Below are positions 7,781 to 16,982 of a stretch of DNA of 64,000 nucleotides, piece after piece. Below the pieces are notes generated by a model, which was not told where the DNA came from, did not search any database, and saw only the letters and a program-made list of their open reading frames with translations. The position numbers and the translations under genes were made by a program. This stretch comes from Pseudacidobacterium ailaaui (GTDB lineage Bacteria > Acidobacteriota > Terriglobia > Terriglobales > Acidobacteriaceae): contig NZ_JIAL01000001.1 in NCBI RefSeq assembly GCF_000688455.1, positions 3,131,001-3,195,000 on the forward strand. The letters are read 5' to 3'. Position 1 is the first letter of the stretch, and each line of letters begins with the position of its first letter.

Positions 7781-8911
7781 GTGTCTACAACTGCTTCTCC
7801 TGCGCTTCGCAAAACCGCGCTGAACGCCGTCCACCGCCAGATGGGTGCCAAAATGGTGGATTTTGGCGGATGGGACATGCCGGTGGAATATTCTGGTCTC
7901 ATTGCCGAGCACATGGCCGTGCGCACCGGTGTAGGGTTGTTTGATGTAAGTCATATGGGCGACATTCAACTGCGAGGCCCGGAGTCTTTCGACGCCGTCC
8001 AGCACATCTGCATGAATGATGCCGCCAAGCTCCAGGTAGGACAGGCGCAATATTCTGCGATGCTCTATCCGCAGGGAACGTTTGTGGATGATGTGATCGT
8101 CCACAAATTTTCTGACAATGATTATCTGATCGTCATCAATGCCGGGACCCGCGAGAAGGACTACAACTGGGTCCGGAGCAATGCGCAGAAGTTCCATTGC
8201 CACGTGAGCGACTACAGCGACTACTACACGCAGCTTGCCATCCAGGGGCCGAAGGCGGCTGAAACGCTGCAAAAGCTGACCAACGTGGACCTTTCCACGA
8301 TCAAGTTCTACTGGTTCAAGTGGGGGACGGTCTGTGGTCTGCCGAATACGCTGATTGCGCGCACCGGATACACGGGCGAAGATGGCTTTGAGATTTACAT
8401 CCCGTCGGATGAAGCAACGAGCCGGCGCGTTTGGGAAGAGGTGCTGGAGGCCGGCAAGGAGTTCGGCATTCTGCCCTGCGGACTGGGCGCGCGCAACACG
8501 CTGCGACTCGAAGCAGCGTTGTCGCTTTATGGACATGAGATTTCTGAGACGATCAACGTCTTTGAAGCCGGCCTGGACCGCTTCTGCAAACTGGAAAAGG
8601 GGCCATTTATCGGTTCCGAGGCATTGCAGCAGATTCTGGCAAATGGCGGCCCTGAACGCAAACTGGTGGGGTTGGAAGTCATCGAACGCGGCATTGCTCG
8701 CGACGGCTACGGCGTGTTTAACGAAGCGGGTACTCAGATAGGCGCAATCGCCAGTGGATCGCCCGCTCCGTTCCTGAAGAAAAACATTGCATTGGCCTTT
8801 GTACCGCGTGAATATGCAGCTTTGGATACCGAAGTCTTTGTGCAGGTGCGCAACTCGATGGTGAAGACAAAGGTGGTGCCGATACCCTTTTACCGTCGCC
8901 CAAAGAAATAG
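7781..8911 (+). CDS. gcvT: Aminomethyltransferase, glycine cleavage T-protein
   Basis: Transfers the aminomethyl carbon from lipoyl-H-protein to tetrahydrofolate, releasing ammonia and 5,10-methylene-THF. The KTALNAVHRQMGAKMVDFGGWDMPVEY opening region, the RTGVGLFDVSHMG motif and the GYTGEDGFEIY folate-pocket motif are all intact in 376 residues, the usual length. The start codon is GTG at 7781 with GAAGGA eight bases upstream. Two short hairpins (AGCAT/ATGCT at 7721-7737 and CGTAAA/TTTACG at 7742-7764) lie in the leader. I could not match them to the glycine riboswitch. First gene of the gcvT-H-PA-PB cluster. Confidence 0.97.
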   Translation: MSTTASPALRKTALNAVHRQMGAKMVDFGGWDMPVEYSGLIAEHMAVRTGVGLFDVSHMGDIQLRGPESFDAVQHICMNDAAKLQVGQAQYSAMLYPQGTFVDDVIVHKFSDNDYLIVINAGTREKDYNWVRSNAQKFHCHVSDYSDYYTQLAIQGPKAAETLQKLTNVDLSTIKFYWFKWGTVCGLPNTLIARTGYTGEDGFEIYIPSDEATSRRVWEEVLEAGKEFGILPCGLGARNTLRLEAALSLYGHEISETINVFEAGLDRFCKLEKGPFIGSEALQQILANGGPERKLVGLEVIERGIARDGYGVFNEAGTQIGAIASGSPAPFLKKNIALAFVPREYAALDTEVFVQVRNSMVKTKVVPIPFYRRPKK

Positions 8912-8946
8912 CCGTTTAGACCGTACAATAAGAGAGAGAAAATTTC

Positions 8947-9336
8947 ATGGCATATCCTGCAAATTACCGCTATACCCGTGAGCATGAATGGATTGAGGCC
9001 GATGGTAAAACTGGCAAGGTCGGCATTACGGACTACGCCCAGAACTCGCTGGGCGATATTGTTTTTGTCGAATCGCCCAAAGTTGGTGCGAGCCTGAAGA
9101 AGGGCGAGGTCTTTGGCAGCGTTGAGTCGGTGAAGGCCGTTTCCGACCTCTATTCGCCAGTGACCGGAACAGTGACCGAGGTGAACGAAGAACTGACATC
9201 GGCGCCGGAGAAGATCAACTCAGATGCACACTCGGCTTGGATCATGAAGGTGGAGCTGAGTGATCCGGCGGAGCTGGAGTCGCTTTTGACTGCGGCAGAC
9301 TATGAAAAGTACATCGCCGAAGAGACCGGACACTAG
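8947..9336 (+). CDS. gcvH: Glycine cleavage system H-protein
   Basis: Lipoyl carrier shuttling the aminomethyl intermediate between P-, T- and L-proteins. 129 residues with the classical GxVESVKAVSDLYSP lipoylation loop; the modified lysine is Lys63. The N-terminal YTREHEWIE motif and the GDIVFVESPKVG segment are standard. It lies 35 bases after gcvT; a TACAAT box at 8924-8929 and a purine-rich AGAGAGAG stretch precede the ATG, so it may have its own promoter in addition to read-through. Confidence 0.98.
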   Translation: MAYPANYRYTREHEWIEADGKTGKVGITDYAQNSLGDIVFVESPKVGASLKKGEVFGSVESVKAVSDLYSPVTGTVTEVNEELTSAPEKINSDAHSAWIMKVELSDPAELESLLTAADYEKYIAEETGH

Positions 9337-9458
9337 CAGTTTTCTCCTGCGTGTACTCAGACATTGCCTCGACTCCGGTGTATGGCTGGGTCTAGTTTTG
9401 TATTGTTTCAAAAGCAGAAGACTGGCGCTGTCGCCCCGTTTTGCAAGAAGGACCACAC

Positions 9459-10805
9459 ATGCGTTATCTCCCGAAATCGCCTGCTGAGCGCGCAGCAATG
9501 CTGCGTGAGATAGGCGTGTCTTCTATTGACGATCTTTTCGCCACAATTCCTGAAGAGTACCGTTTGCAGCGGGACCTGAGGATTCCGCGCCAGATGGGCG
9601 AGTCAGAGATTGTGGACCACTTCAAGGCTGCCGCCGCGCAGAACGCTGTCGGTTATGCGAGCTTTCTTGGTGCAGGCGCCTATCGCCATTACCGTCCGGT
9701 CGTGATTGATTCGCTGGTGCAGCGTGGCGAATTTCTGACCTCATACACGCCGTATCAGGCCGAGATTACACAAGGCACACTCCAGGCCATCTTTGAGTTT
9801 CAGACCATGATTTGCGAGCTGACCGGGATGGACATCGCCAATGCTTCAATGTATGACGGCTCGACCGGCGCGGCAGAGGCGGTGATGATGGCCGTTCGCA
9901 TTACCGGGCGGGATGGTGTCGTCGTGGCCCGGACCGTGCATCCGGAATACCGCGAGGTCATGGAGACTTATTCGCAGCACCAGGAGCACTCAGCGCATGA
10001 AGCTGGCTACGGACCGGATGGACGGGTGGATCTGGCGGCCCTGGAGCAGATGGTCACGCAAGAAACGGCCTGTGTGCTGGTGCAGTCGCCGAATTTCTTT
10101 GGGATTGTCGAAGACATTCCGGCCGTTGCTGAGATTGCGCACAAAAGAGGCGCATTGCTGATTGTTTCCATTGCAGAAGCGGTCTCGCTGGGCATCGTGC
10201 GTCCTCCAGTAGAGGCTGACATTGTTTCTCTGGAGGCGCAGTCCTTCGGAGTGGCCTCAAGCTATGGCGGTCCATTCTGTGGAGTGTTGGCAGCAAAGGA
10301 AAAATATCTGCGGCAGATGCCTGGCCGACTTGTAGGCGAGACAAAAGACAAGGACGGGCGCAGGGGGTTTGTGCTGACGCTTTCCACGCGTGAGCAGCAT
10401 ATCCGGCGCGAAAAGGCGACCTCAAACATCTGTACGAACCAGGCGCTGGTGGCGCTGATGGCCACCATCTTCATGACGGTCTATGGCAAGGAAGGACTGA
10501 AAGAGCTGGCAGTGCAGAACCTGGCCAAGGCCCAGTATGCCGCCAACAGACTGAGTGAAGGTGGCAGGCTGCTCTTTGCCGGGTCGCCCCGATTCAACGA
10601 ATTTGTAGTTGAGACCAGCGAAGCTCCGGAGCAACTGAATGCAAGGCTGCTGGAAAACAGGATCATTGGCGGGGTGCCGCTGAAGAAGTGGTATCCGGAG
10701 CTGGGTCAAGCAACGCTGTGGTGCGCAACTGAGCTGACCACCAAGGAACAGATAGACGCGGCCGCTTCTGTATTGTCAGAAGCGCCCGTTGGAACCACGG
10801 TCTGA
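9459..10805 (+). CDS. gcvPA: Glycine dehydrogenase (decarboxylating) subunit 1
   Basis: N-terminal half of the two-subunit P-protein, which decarboxylates glycine with PLP and loads the aminomethyl group on GcvH. The start [11 protein letters not shown] is typical of GcvPA; ATG 9459 is chosen because AAGAAGGA lies just upstream, whereas an in-frame TTG at 9441 would overlap that site. About 448 residues, with the [14 protein letters not shown] and [14 protein letters not shown] motifs. It carries no PLP lysine of its own, as expected for this subunit; that is in gcvPB 14 bases downstream. Confidence 0.96.
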   Translation: MRYLPKSPAERAAMLREIGVSSIDDLFATIPEEYRLQRDLRIPRQMGESEIVDHFKAAAAQNAVGYASFLGAGAYRHYRPVVIDSLVQRGEFLTSYTPYQAEITQGTLQAIFEFQTMICELTGMDIANASMYDGSTGAAEAVMMAVRITGRDGVVVARTVHPEYREVMETYSQHQEHSAHEAGYGPDGRVDLAALEQMVTQETACVLVQSPNFFGIVEDIPAVAEIAHKRGALLIVSIAEAVSLGIVRPPVEADIVSLEAQSFGVASSYGGPFCGVLAAKEKYLRQMPGRLVGETKDKDGRRGFVLTLSTREQHIRREKATSNICTNQALVALMATIFMTVYGKEGLKELAVQNLAKAQYAANRLSEGGRLLFAGSPRFNEFVVETSEAPEQLNARLLENRIIGGVPLKKWYPELGQATLWCATELTTKEQIDAAASVLSEAPVGTTV

Positions 10806-10819
10806 GGTAAGGATTTTTC

Positions 10820-12337
10820 ATGGCAACCGAACAAGCATTTACAGGAACGACGCGCAAAGTCACTGCACATCTTACCCAGAATGAAAAACTGTCGTTTGAA
10901 CTCTCTTCTCCCGGCAAGAAGGCCTACAAGCTGCCTCCGTTAGATGTGCCGCAGGTGGACCCGGCACAGCTGCTGGGCGGGGCCGTGCGCGAGAGCACAG
11001 GCACTTTACCGGAACTGAGCGAGATTGAGATCATCCGCCACTTTACGCGCCTTTCCACATGGAACTACGCCATTGACCTTGGCATGTATCCTCTGGGCAG
11101 CTGCACGATGAAGTACAACCCTCGCGTAAACGAGTTTGTGTCGCGTCTAGAAGGAATTGCGGAGGCGCATCCGTATCAGCCAGAGTCGCTCTCGCAAGGC
11201 TCATTGCAGATCATCAAGCTGTTGCAGGACTGCCTCATCGAAATTACCGGCATGGATGCCATCACGCTCCAGCCGGCAGCAGGAGCGCATGGCGAGTTTA
11301 CCGGAATCCTGCTGATCCGCGCCTATCATCGCTCAAAGGGAAATACACGCAAGAACATTCTGATTCCTGATTCGGCACATGGGACCAATCCAGCCACAGC
11401 TGCGGTCTGCGGCTACCAGGTGGTGAATATCAAATCAAACGCATTGGGCGGCATTGACGTGGCTGCGCTGGAGCAGATGGTCAATGAAGATACCGCTGCG
11501 CTGATGCTCACGAATCCTTCGACGCTGGGCGTCTTTGAAAACGAAATTCATAAAATTGCGGACATCCTCCACGCAAAGGGCGCCCTGCTATACATGGATG
11601 GCGCGAACATGAATGCTCTCTGTGGCAAGACACGTCCGGGTGATTTTGGCGTGGACGTGATGCACCTGAACCTGCACAAGACCTTTTCCACTCCACATGG
11701 CGGCGGTGGTCCAGGCTCGGGCCCTGTGGCTTGCAAGAAGGTCCTTGAGCCGTATCTGCCCGTGCCGGTCCTTGAGAACGGAAGCGATGGTCAGCTTCAC
11801 TGGAACTATCATCGGCCTGAATCCGTTGGGCGTGTACGCGCTTTCTATGGAAACTTCGGAATGTTCGTGCGTGCGCTGGCCTACATTCTTGCAAATGGGC
11901 CGGACGGTCTGCGCCAGACCACAGAAGATGCGGTATTGAACGCAAACTATATTCGCAAGAAGCTCGAAGATGTTTACGATCTGCCCTACAAGACGCCTTC
12001 GATGCACGAGGTTGTTTTCAGCGACCGCAGGCAGCTAAAGAACAGCATCAAAACGGGAGACATTGCTAAGCGCCTTATTGATTATGGATTTCATCCCTAT
12101 ACGGTTTCCTTCCCGCTGATCGTGCCAGGAGCACTGATGATTGAGCCGACGGAGAGCGAATCGCGTGAGGAACTGGACCTGTTCATCGATGCGATGCGAC
12201 AGATTGCGCGCGAGGCTGAAGAAAATCCCCAACTCGTGCTGAATGCACCGCATTCCACCCGCGTTTCACGCCTGGATGAAACGACTGCGGCCCGCAAACC
12301 GGTCCTGCGCTGGAAGCCAACACCGGAAGCATCCTAA
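10820..12337 (+). CDS. gcvPB: Glycine dehydrogenase (decarboxylating) subunit 2
   Basis: PLP-bearing half of the split P-protein, forming an alpha2beta2 enzyme with GcvPA. The PLP Schiff-base lysine is Lys287 in the conserved LHKTFSTPHGGGGPG motif, and AHGTNPATA and LGSCTMKYNP are also present. 505 residues, slightly longer than the usual 480-490. TAAGGATTTTTC precedes the ATG. The gene order T-H-PA-PB with short gaps suggests one transcription unit ending at the hairpin near 12355. The fourth component, dihydrolipoyl dehydrogenase, is not in the window. Confidence 0.97.
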   Translation: MATEQAFTGTTRKVTAHLTQNEKLSFELSSPGKKAYKLPPLDVPQVDPAQLLGGAVRESTGTLPELSEIEIIRHFTRLSTWNYAIDLGMYPLGSCTMKYNPRVNEFVSRLEGIAEAHPYQPESLSQGSLQIIKLLQDCLIEITGMDAITLQPAAGAHGEFTGILLIRAYHRSKGNTRKNILIPDSAHGTNPATAAVCGYQVVNIKSNALGGIDVAALEQMVNEDTAALMLTNPSTLGVFENEIHKIADILHAKGALLYMDGANMNALCGKTRPGDFGVDVMHLNLHKTFSTPHGGGGPGSGPVACKKVLEPYLPVPVLENGSDGQLHWNYHRPESVGRVRAFYGNFGMFVRALAYILANGPDGLRQTTEDAVLNANYIRKKLEDVYDLPYKTPSMHEVVFSDRRQLKNSIKTGDIAKRLIDYGFHPYTVSFPLIVPGALMIEPTESESREELDLFIDAMRQIAREAEENPQLVLNAPHSTRVSRLDETTAARKPVLRWKPTPEAS

Positions 12338-12354
12338 CCCTGAAACCTGGAGGT

Positions 12355-12387
12355 GCATCCTGTCTCCTTCACAGAAGGGATGCTTTT
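12355..12387 (+). terminator. Probable Rho-independent terminator after gcvPB
   Basis: GCATCC (12355-12360) pairs with GGATGC (12378-12383), and CTGT/ACAG pair inside it. The stem is followed directly by TTTT. It sits 18 bases past the gcvPB stop and overlaps the end of the convergent protoporphyrinogen oxidase gene. The short T-run makes it a moderate call. Confidence 0.5.
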
Positions 12388-13762
12388 AACAGACCGCTTC
12401 ACGACCCTGCCGGATGAGGTCCGGCAGCCCGACACCGTGATAGGCATTGCCAATCAGCCGAAGGCCGGGCAGGGAACGAAGCCGACTGGCAAGCAGGTTC
12501 ATTTTTGTGAGGTGCCCCACAGCATATTGCGGAAGGGACCGGGGCCAGCGACGAACAACAGTAAAGGACGGCTCGGGCAGGTGGCCCAGATATTGGGAGA
12601 GCTGCATGTGGGCCAGGGCCAGCAGTTCTTCGTCAGACCGACCCAGCAGGCGCGGTGCGTCATCTCCGCCGAAGAATGCGCGCAGAAGCACAGCTCCCGG
12701 CGGCGCTCGATGCGGAAATTTCTGCTCGACGAAGGTACAGGCGAGCAATTGTGGCTCGTGTACGAGAGGGCCGTTGGCAGGGGGTACAAGAAAGCCAAAT
12801 CCGCGAGGGATCTGTATCGTCTCCGCATCTGTCGGCAGAAAGGCCAGGGCAATGACGATGGCCGATGAGGCGTCCATCGCCAACAGAGAATCAAAGGCCG
12901 GATCCAAAGGGGCAAGCAGCGAGCGGGTCACATCGGCCGGAGTCGCCAGAACCACGGCATCGAAACTCTCGCTTTCCAGCGGCGTAAAGACGCGCCAGAT
13001 GGCTCCATTGCGGGCCAGTGCGGTGACCGACGTGTTTAACCGTATGGAAGAGGCAGGCAATGTCGCAGCCATGCTGTCAGTCAAAGTCTGTAAACCTGAG
13101 CGCAGTGTGGTGAAAACAGGCGCCGGACCCGAGCTTCGCTTTTGCTGTTGCAGGGCCAATACGAGCGAACCGTACTCGCGTTCCATTTTTACGAATGCGG
13201 GCAGGATAGCGCGGACGCTCAGATCCTGAATACTCCCGCCAAAGACGCCTGCCAGCAGCGGAGCGGCGAGGGTGGCGGTCACTTCGTCGCCAAAGTGGCG
13301 GCGTACAAAGTCGGCCACGGATTCATCGGAGCCTTCCGGAAGAGCTGAGACCTTCAGTTCGGCAGCACGTTCCAGCTCGCGGGTATATGCGAGTTGCGCA
13401 TCCTGAGTGAAGAGCGGCGAATGTCGCAGTGCCTCAAGATCTCCAGGGACCATCATCCGCATTCCGTCAGGTATGGGAATGAGCTGCCTGTGCCGGGCGA
13501 TGTAGGTCCGGCGGATGTGGTCATTGGAAGAGATGAGTTCCTCTTCCAGACCGAGTTCGCGAACAAGGGTTTGCGCCCAGGGCTTTTCTGTGACCCAGGA
13601 ATCAGGCCCGCATTCAACAATAAACCCGTCGCGGCGTATGGTCTGAATGATGCCGCCAAGCCTTGGCGACGCTTCGTAAAGAACGAAAGGCCTTCCGGTG
13701 CGGGCAAGTTCATAGGCGGCTGCAAGGCCAGCGATTCCTCCTCCAATGACTGCGGTCTTCAT
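12386..13762 (-). CDS. hemY: Protoporphyrinogen oxidase, oxygen-dependent HemY type
   Basis: FAD enzyme oxidising protoporphyrinogen IX (or, in the coproporphyrin branch, coproporphyrinogen III). The N-terminal dinucleotide motif VIGGGIAGLAAAYEL is followed by LYEASPRLGG. The C-terminal FAD-proximal motif GLRLIGNAYHGVGLPDLI is conserved. 458 residues. Some catalogues call this type hemG. Its start overlaps hemH by four bases, so it is the last gene of hemE-hemH-hemY. The terminal product choice (protoporphyrin or coproporphyrin branch) cannot be decided from sequence by eye. Confidence 0.95.
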   Translation of the reverse strand: MKTAVIGGGIAGLAAAYELARTGRPFVLYEASPRLGGIIQTIRRDGFIVECGPDSWVTEKPWAQTLVRELGLEEELISSNDHIRRTYIARHRQLIPIPDGMRMMVPGDLEALRHSPLFTQDAQLAYTRELERAAELKVSALPEGSDESVADFVRRHFGDEVTATLAAPLLAGVFGGSIQDLSVRAILPAFVKMEREYGSLVLALQQQKRSSGPAPVFTTLRSGLQTLTDSMAATLPASSIRLNTSVTALARNGAIWRVFTPLESESFDAVVLATPADVTRSLLAPLDPAFDSLLAMDASSAIVIALAFLPTDAETIQIPRGFGFLVPPANGPLVHEPQLLACTFVEQKFPHRAPPGAVLLRAFFGGDDAPRLLGRSDEELLALAHMQLSQYLGHLPEPSFTVVRRWPRSLPQYAVGHLTKMNLLASRLRSLPGLRLIGNAYHGVGLPDLIRQGREAVC

Positions 13763-14685
13763 AAGGAGGCGAGGCGCGCAAGCCCCTGACGCGCGATGTC
13801 AGCCAGTGCGGAAATCAGCAAAGGAGAATCGTTGAGCGACGGAGGACGTTCAAGATGCATACCGAGGGTCTTCGCATGCTCCCGAAAAGCGATGTCGATG
13901 TCATAGAGCACTTCTACATGATCACAGAGAAAGCCGATGGGTTGGATGATCGCTGCACGATGGCCTTCCTGCTGAAGTGCTAAGAGCGTTTCTTCCACGG
14001 TTGGTCCGAGCCAGGGGCCGCCCGACATGCCCTGGCTCTGGAAGGCAAAATACCAGGGGCACAATTCCGCAAGACTTTCGGCAACCAAGCGGGCCGTAAG
14101 CTTGGCTTCAACAGCGTAAGGATCAGGGGGCTGTTCCGGGCTGTGTTGTATGGTCCGGCAGGGAACGCTGTGTGCGGTAAATACGACGGGGACCCTGGTC
14201 TTCAACTGGTCCGAAAGCTTTCGCCATACGGGTGCAAGGCGCTCCGCAAAGGCCTCGATCAGTTGTGGATGATTGGCCCATCCCTCGACAAAGTGGATTT
14301 TCATGCGGCTTCCTGCAGCCTGCAAAACCGCGCGCTTGTAGAGTCCAACGCTGGTACGGGAGTTTTGAGGCGCCAGGCAGATGACCACAACAGAGGTCAT
14401 GCGTTCCTCGGCCATTTGTGCCACAACGTCTGCAATGTATGGCCGCCAGTTTCGCATCCCCACGTAGACGGGGACATTCAGACGTTCTGCTAGAAGGCGG
14501 CCCTGTTCCAGTGTGAGGCGTGTGAGGGGGCTTTTGCCGATGGCCTGCATCCGATGCCGCACTTCTTCAATCACAGCTTCGGGCAGAGGGCGGCCTCCAG
14601 TCACATTGCGTAAGTACTCCGGGACCTCTTCGACAGAGTCTGGAGTGCCGTGGGCCAGCAGCAGGACTGCTGTACGGTCAGCCAT
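13759..14685 (-). CDS. hemH: Ferrochelatase
   Basis: Inserts Fe2+ into the porphyrin to finish heme synthesis. 308 residues, near the usual bacterial length. VLLLAHGTPDSVEEVPEYLRN is the standard opening. FTAHSVP carries the metal-site histidine, and QPIGFLCDHVEVLYDID carries the conserved acidic residues. It overlaps hemE by eight bases upstream and hemY by four downstream, so the three are tightly coupled. Confidence 0.96.
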   Translation of the reverse strand: MADRTAVLLLAHGTPDSVEEVPEYLRNVTGGRPLPEAVIEEVRHRMQAIGKSPLTRLTLEQGRLLAERLNVPVYVGMRNWRPYIADVVAQMAEERMTSVVVICLAPQNSRTSVGLYKRAVLQAAGSRMKIHFVEGWANHPQLIEAFAERLAPVWRKLSDQLKTRVPVVFTAHSVPCRTIQHSPEQPPDPYAVEAKLTARLVAESLAELCPWYFAFQSQGMSGGPWLGPTVEETLLALQQEGHRAAIIQPIGFLCDHVEVLYDIDIAFREHAKTLGMHLERPPSLNDSPLLISALADIARQGLARLASL

Positions 14686-15790
14686 GCTTTACCTCGCCAG
14701 AGATCTCACGCACAAGGCGGACGACATACTGTACATTCTCTACCGGAGTTCCTGGCACGATACCATGCCCGAGATTGAAGATGTGTCCGGGCCGGCCGCG
14801 GGCCTGATCGAGGATCTGTTTTACGCGGTGGCGTAGAAGTTCAGGTTCTGCAAATAACGTGATGGGGTCAAGATTGCCCTGGACCGCACAGGAGTAATCG
14901 AGAGACCGCCATGTCTCGCCGAGAGGGGCCCGCCAGTCCAGCCCAAGAACATCTGCTCCGGTTTCGCGCATGGCACCAATCAGGCTGGATGTTTCCACTC
15001 CAAAGTAGATGACAGGCACTCCCGAGGCCTGGACTTCACGAACAAGGGTCCTGGCATGCGGCAATACGAACTCGCGATAGTCTTCTATGCTCAAAACTCC
15101 GGCCCAGCTATCGAAAATCTGGATGACATCAGCTCCAGCCTCGACCTGCTGCCGCGCATATTCGTGCAGGACCTTTACCAGCTTGTCCATCAGGCTGCGC
15201 CAGACTGCGGGCTGGTGATACATCATTTTTTTGGTTTCAATATAGTGGCGTGAGGCCCCACCTTCAATCATGTAACTGGCCAGGGTGAAGGGAGCACCAC
15301 AGAAGCCAATGAGCGCAATGCTGTCCTTAAAGTGCGCTGCGACTTTTTGAATCGCCTCTGCCACATACGCAAGTTCAGCCGTGCGGTCCGTGCGCAGACG
15401 GGAGACAGCTTCAGCAGTGCGCAGCGGCTTGTGGACGACGGGGCCTTCGCCGGCCTGAAATTCGAAGTCCAGCCCCATGGGAGCAAGAGGCAGAAGGAGA
15501 TCGGCAAAGATGATGGCTGCATCCACATCGAGCTTTTCCGCCGCCGTGATGGTCACCTCTGCGGCCAGCGACGGTGTTCTACAGATTTCCAACAGGGAAT
15601 GATGTTTACGGACTGCCTGGTATTCCGGCATGTAACGACCAGCCTGCCGAAGAAACCAAACCGGGGTCCGGTCTACCGGACGGCGCAGGCAGGCGCGGAT
15701 GAAACGGGAACCGGAGGTAAGACTAAGTGTTTCCGGAGGCGGCCCGGAGATGCTTTCGTGCATGGAAAGGGTCACATACAAGGGTAGCAT
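14678..15790 (-). CDS. hemE: Uroporphyrinogen decarboxylase
   Basis: Cytoplasmic enzyme removing four carboxylates from uroporphyrinogen III. The signature VWFLRQAGRYMPEYQ is present about residue 44, followed by ADLLLPLAPMG, IGFCGAPFTLASYMIEGG and NLGHGI motifs. 370 residues including about 25 extra N-terminal residues. No strong ribosome site marks the ATG at 15790, and the in-frame ATG near 15763 is an alternative that would give a more usual length. First of the hem genes, 46 bases after dgt. Confidence 0.95.
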   Translation of the reverse strand: MLPLYVTLSMHESISGPPPETLSLTSGSRFIRACLRRPVDRTPVWFLRQAGRYMPEYQAVRKHHSLLEICRTPSLAAEVTITAAEKLDVDAAIIFADLLLPLAPMGLDFEFQAGEGPVVHKPLRTAEAVSRLRTDRTAELAYVAEAIQKVAAHFKDSIALIGFCGAPFTLASYMIEGGASRHYIETKKMMYHQPAVWRSLMDKLVKVLHEYARQQVEAGADVIQIFDSWAGVLSIEDYREFVLPHARTLVREVQASGVPVIYFGVETSSLIGAMRETGADVLGLDWRAPLGETWRSLDYSCAVQGNLDPITLFAEPELLRHRVKQILDQARGRPGHIFNLGHGIVPGTPVENVQYVVRLVREISGEVKHG

Positions 15791-15835
15791 TTTTGCGGAA
15801 TGCTGGCGGATGGACTTCGCCCTAAAACGGGCCCG

Positions 15836-16978
15836 TCAGCCCTGGACCACATGGGTGCCTCGGAATGTGTCGTATTGCGTGAAGATAAAATTATCGGTCA
15901 TTCCCGCAATATAGTCGGCCACGACCCGTGGAGCTCCTTCTTCAGCCACTCGTGAAGCGTATCCGGCAGGAAGCAGATCGGGATCGGCCGTCCAGGCATC
16001 AAACAAGACCTGAATAATATGTGCGGCTTCTTCATGATCGCGGACAAGTTCTTCGCAATGATACAGCTCGGAGTAAAGATAACGCCGGGCCTCCATGCGT
16101 AGATCTTCCATGGATGGTGAAAACCGCGCAACCCTTAGTGGGGCATTGCGAATGTCTTCCAGGGCGGTGATGCCATGGTTCTGGATGAGGCGGGTGGTTT
16201 CTGAAATCAGATCATCCACCAGCGCATTCAGCATCCGCTTGAGTGTTTCCTGAAAAACGAGCTTCTCCGGAGCATCAGGCCATGCCGCTTTCATCGAAAC
16301 ATAAAACTGGTCAAAAAGACGCACATGCCGTCGAATGTCCTCCAGATGCAGGATTTCGGCTTCCATACCATCGTCCAGGTCGGCGGTCAGATACGCAATC
16401 TCGTCAACCAGATCAATCAGCTGCGCTTCCAAGGGCGGCCGTTTGTCCAGAACATAAGGGGCCAGTTCAGGATGCTCTTCCGACGTGTAATCGCGGGAGT
16501 GCTTAATTATGCCCTCCCGTAGAGCAAAGGTGAGATTCAGGCCACGAAAGGCAGCGTAGCGCTGCTCAAAATGCTCAACAGTGCGCAGGGCATGAAGATT
16601 ATGGTCAAATCTGAGACCATGCTTTTTCAAAGACTCGTCGAGGGCCCGTTCGCCTGCATGTCCGAAGGGTGGGTGTCCGATATCGTGGACCAAAGCCAAG
16701 GACTCTGCCAGGTCCTGGTTCAACCCGAGCGCGGCGGCTACCGTGCGCGCAATCTGCGCAACTTCCATGGTATGCGTCAGGCGACTGCGAAAATGGTCTG
16801 AGTATCGGTGGGTAAATACCTGCGTCTTTCCGGCCAGGCGGCGGAAAGCACGCGAGTGGATGATGCGTCCACGATCGCGCTGGAAGGCCGACCGATAAGG
16901 ATGCGGGTCCTCAGGAAATACACGCGAGGTCAATAGCGGATCGTTGTCCGCGACGGCGCATTCTGCCGAAAGCTGCAT
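15836..16978 (-). CDS. dgt: Deoxyguanosinetriphosphate triphosphohydrolase-like HD protein
   Basis: HD-superfamily metalloenzyme expected to split dNTPs to nucleoside and tripolyphosphate. The conserved opening RDRGRIIHSRAFRRLAGKTQVF, the HTMEVAQIART histidine, the HDIGHPPFGHAGE metal motif and the later DEIAYLTADLDD aspartate are intact. I prefer ATG 16978 (380 residues), which begins four bases after the TPR gene stop. An in-frame ATG at 17041 would add 21 residues inside the TPR gene. The symbol is by family; the exact nucleotide preference is unknown. Confidence 0.93.
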   Translation of the reverse strand: MQLSAECAVADNDPLLTSRVFPEDPHPYRSAFQRDRGRIIHSRAFRRLAGKTQVFTHRYSDHFRSRLTHTMEVAQIARTVAAALGLNQDLAESLALVHDIGHPPFGHAGERALDESLKKHGLRFDHNLHALRTVEHFEQRYAAFRGLNLTFALREGIIKHSRDYTSEEHPELAPYVLDKRPPLEAQLIDLVDEIAYLTADLDDGMEAEILHLEDIRRHVRLFDQFYVSMKAAWPDAPEKLVFQETLKRMLNALVDDLISETTRLIQNHGITALEDIRNAPLRVARFSPSMEDLRMEARRYLYSELYHCEELVRDHEEAAHIIQVLFDAWTADPDLLPAGYASRVAEEGAPRVVADYIAGMTDNFIFTQYDTFRGTHVVQG

Positions 16979-16982
16979 AAAG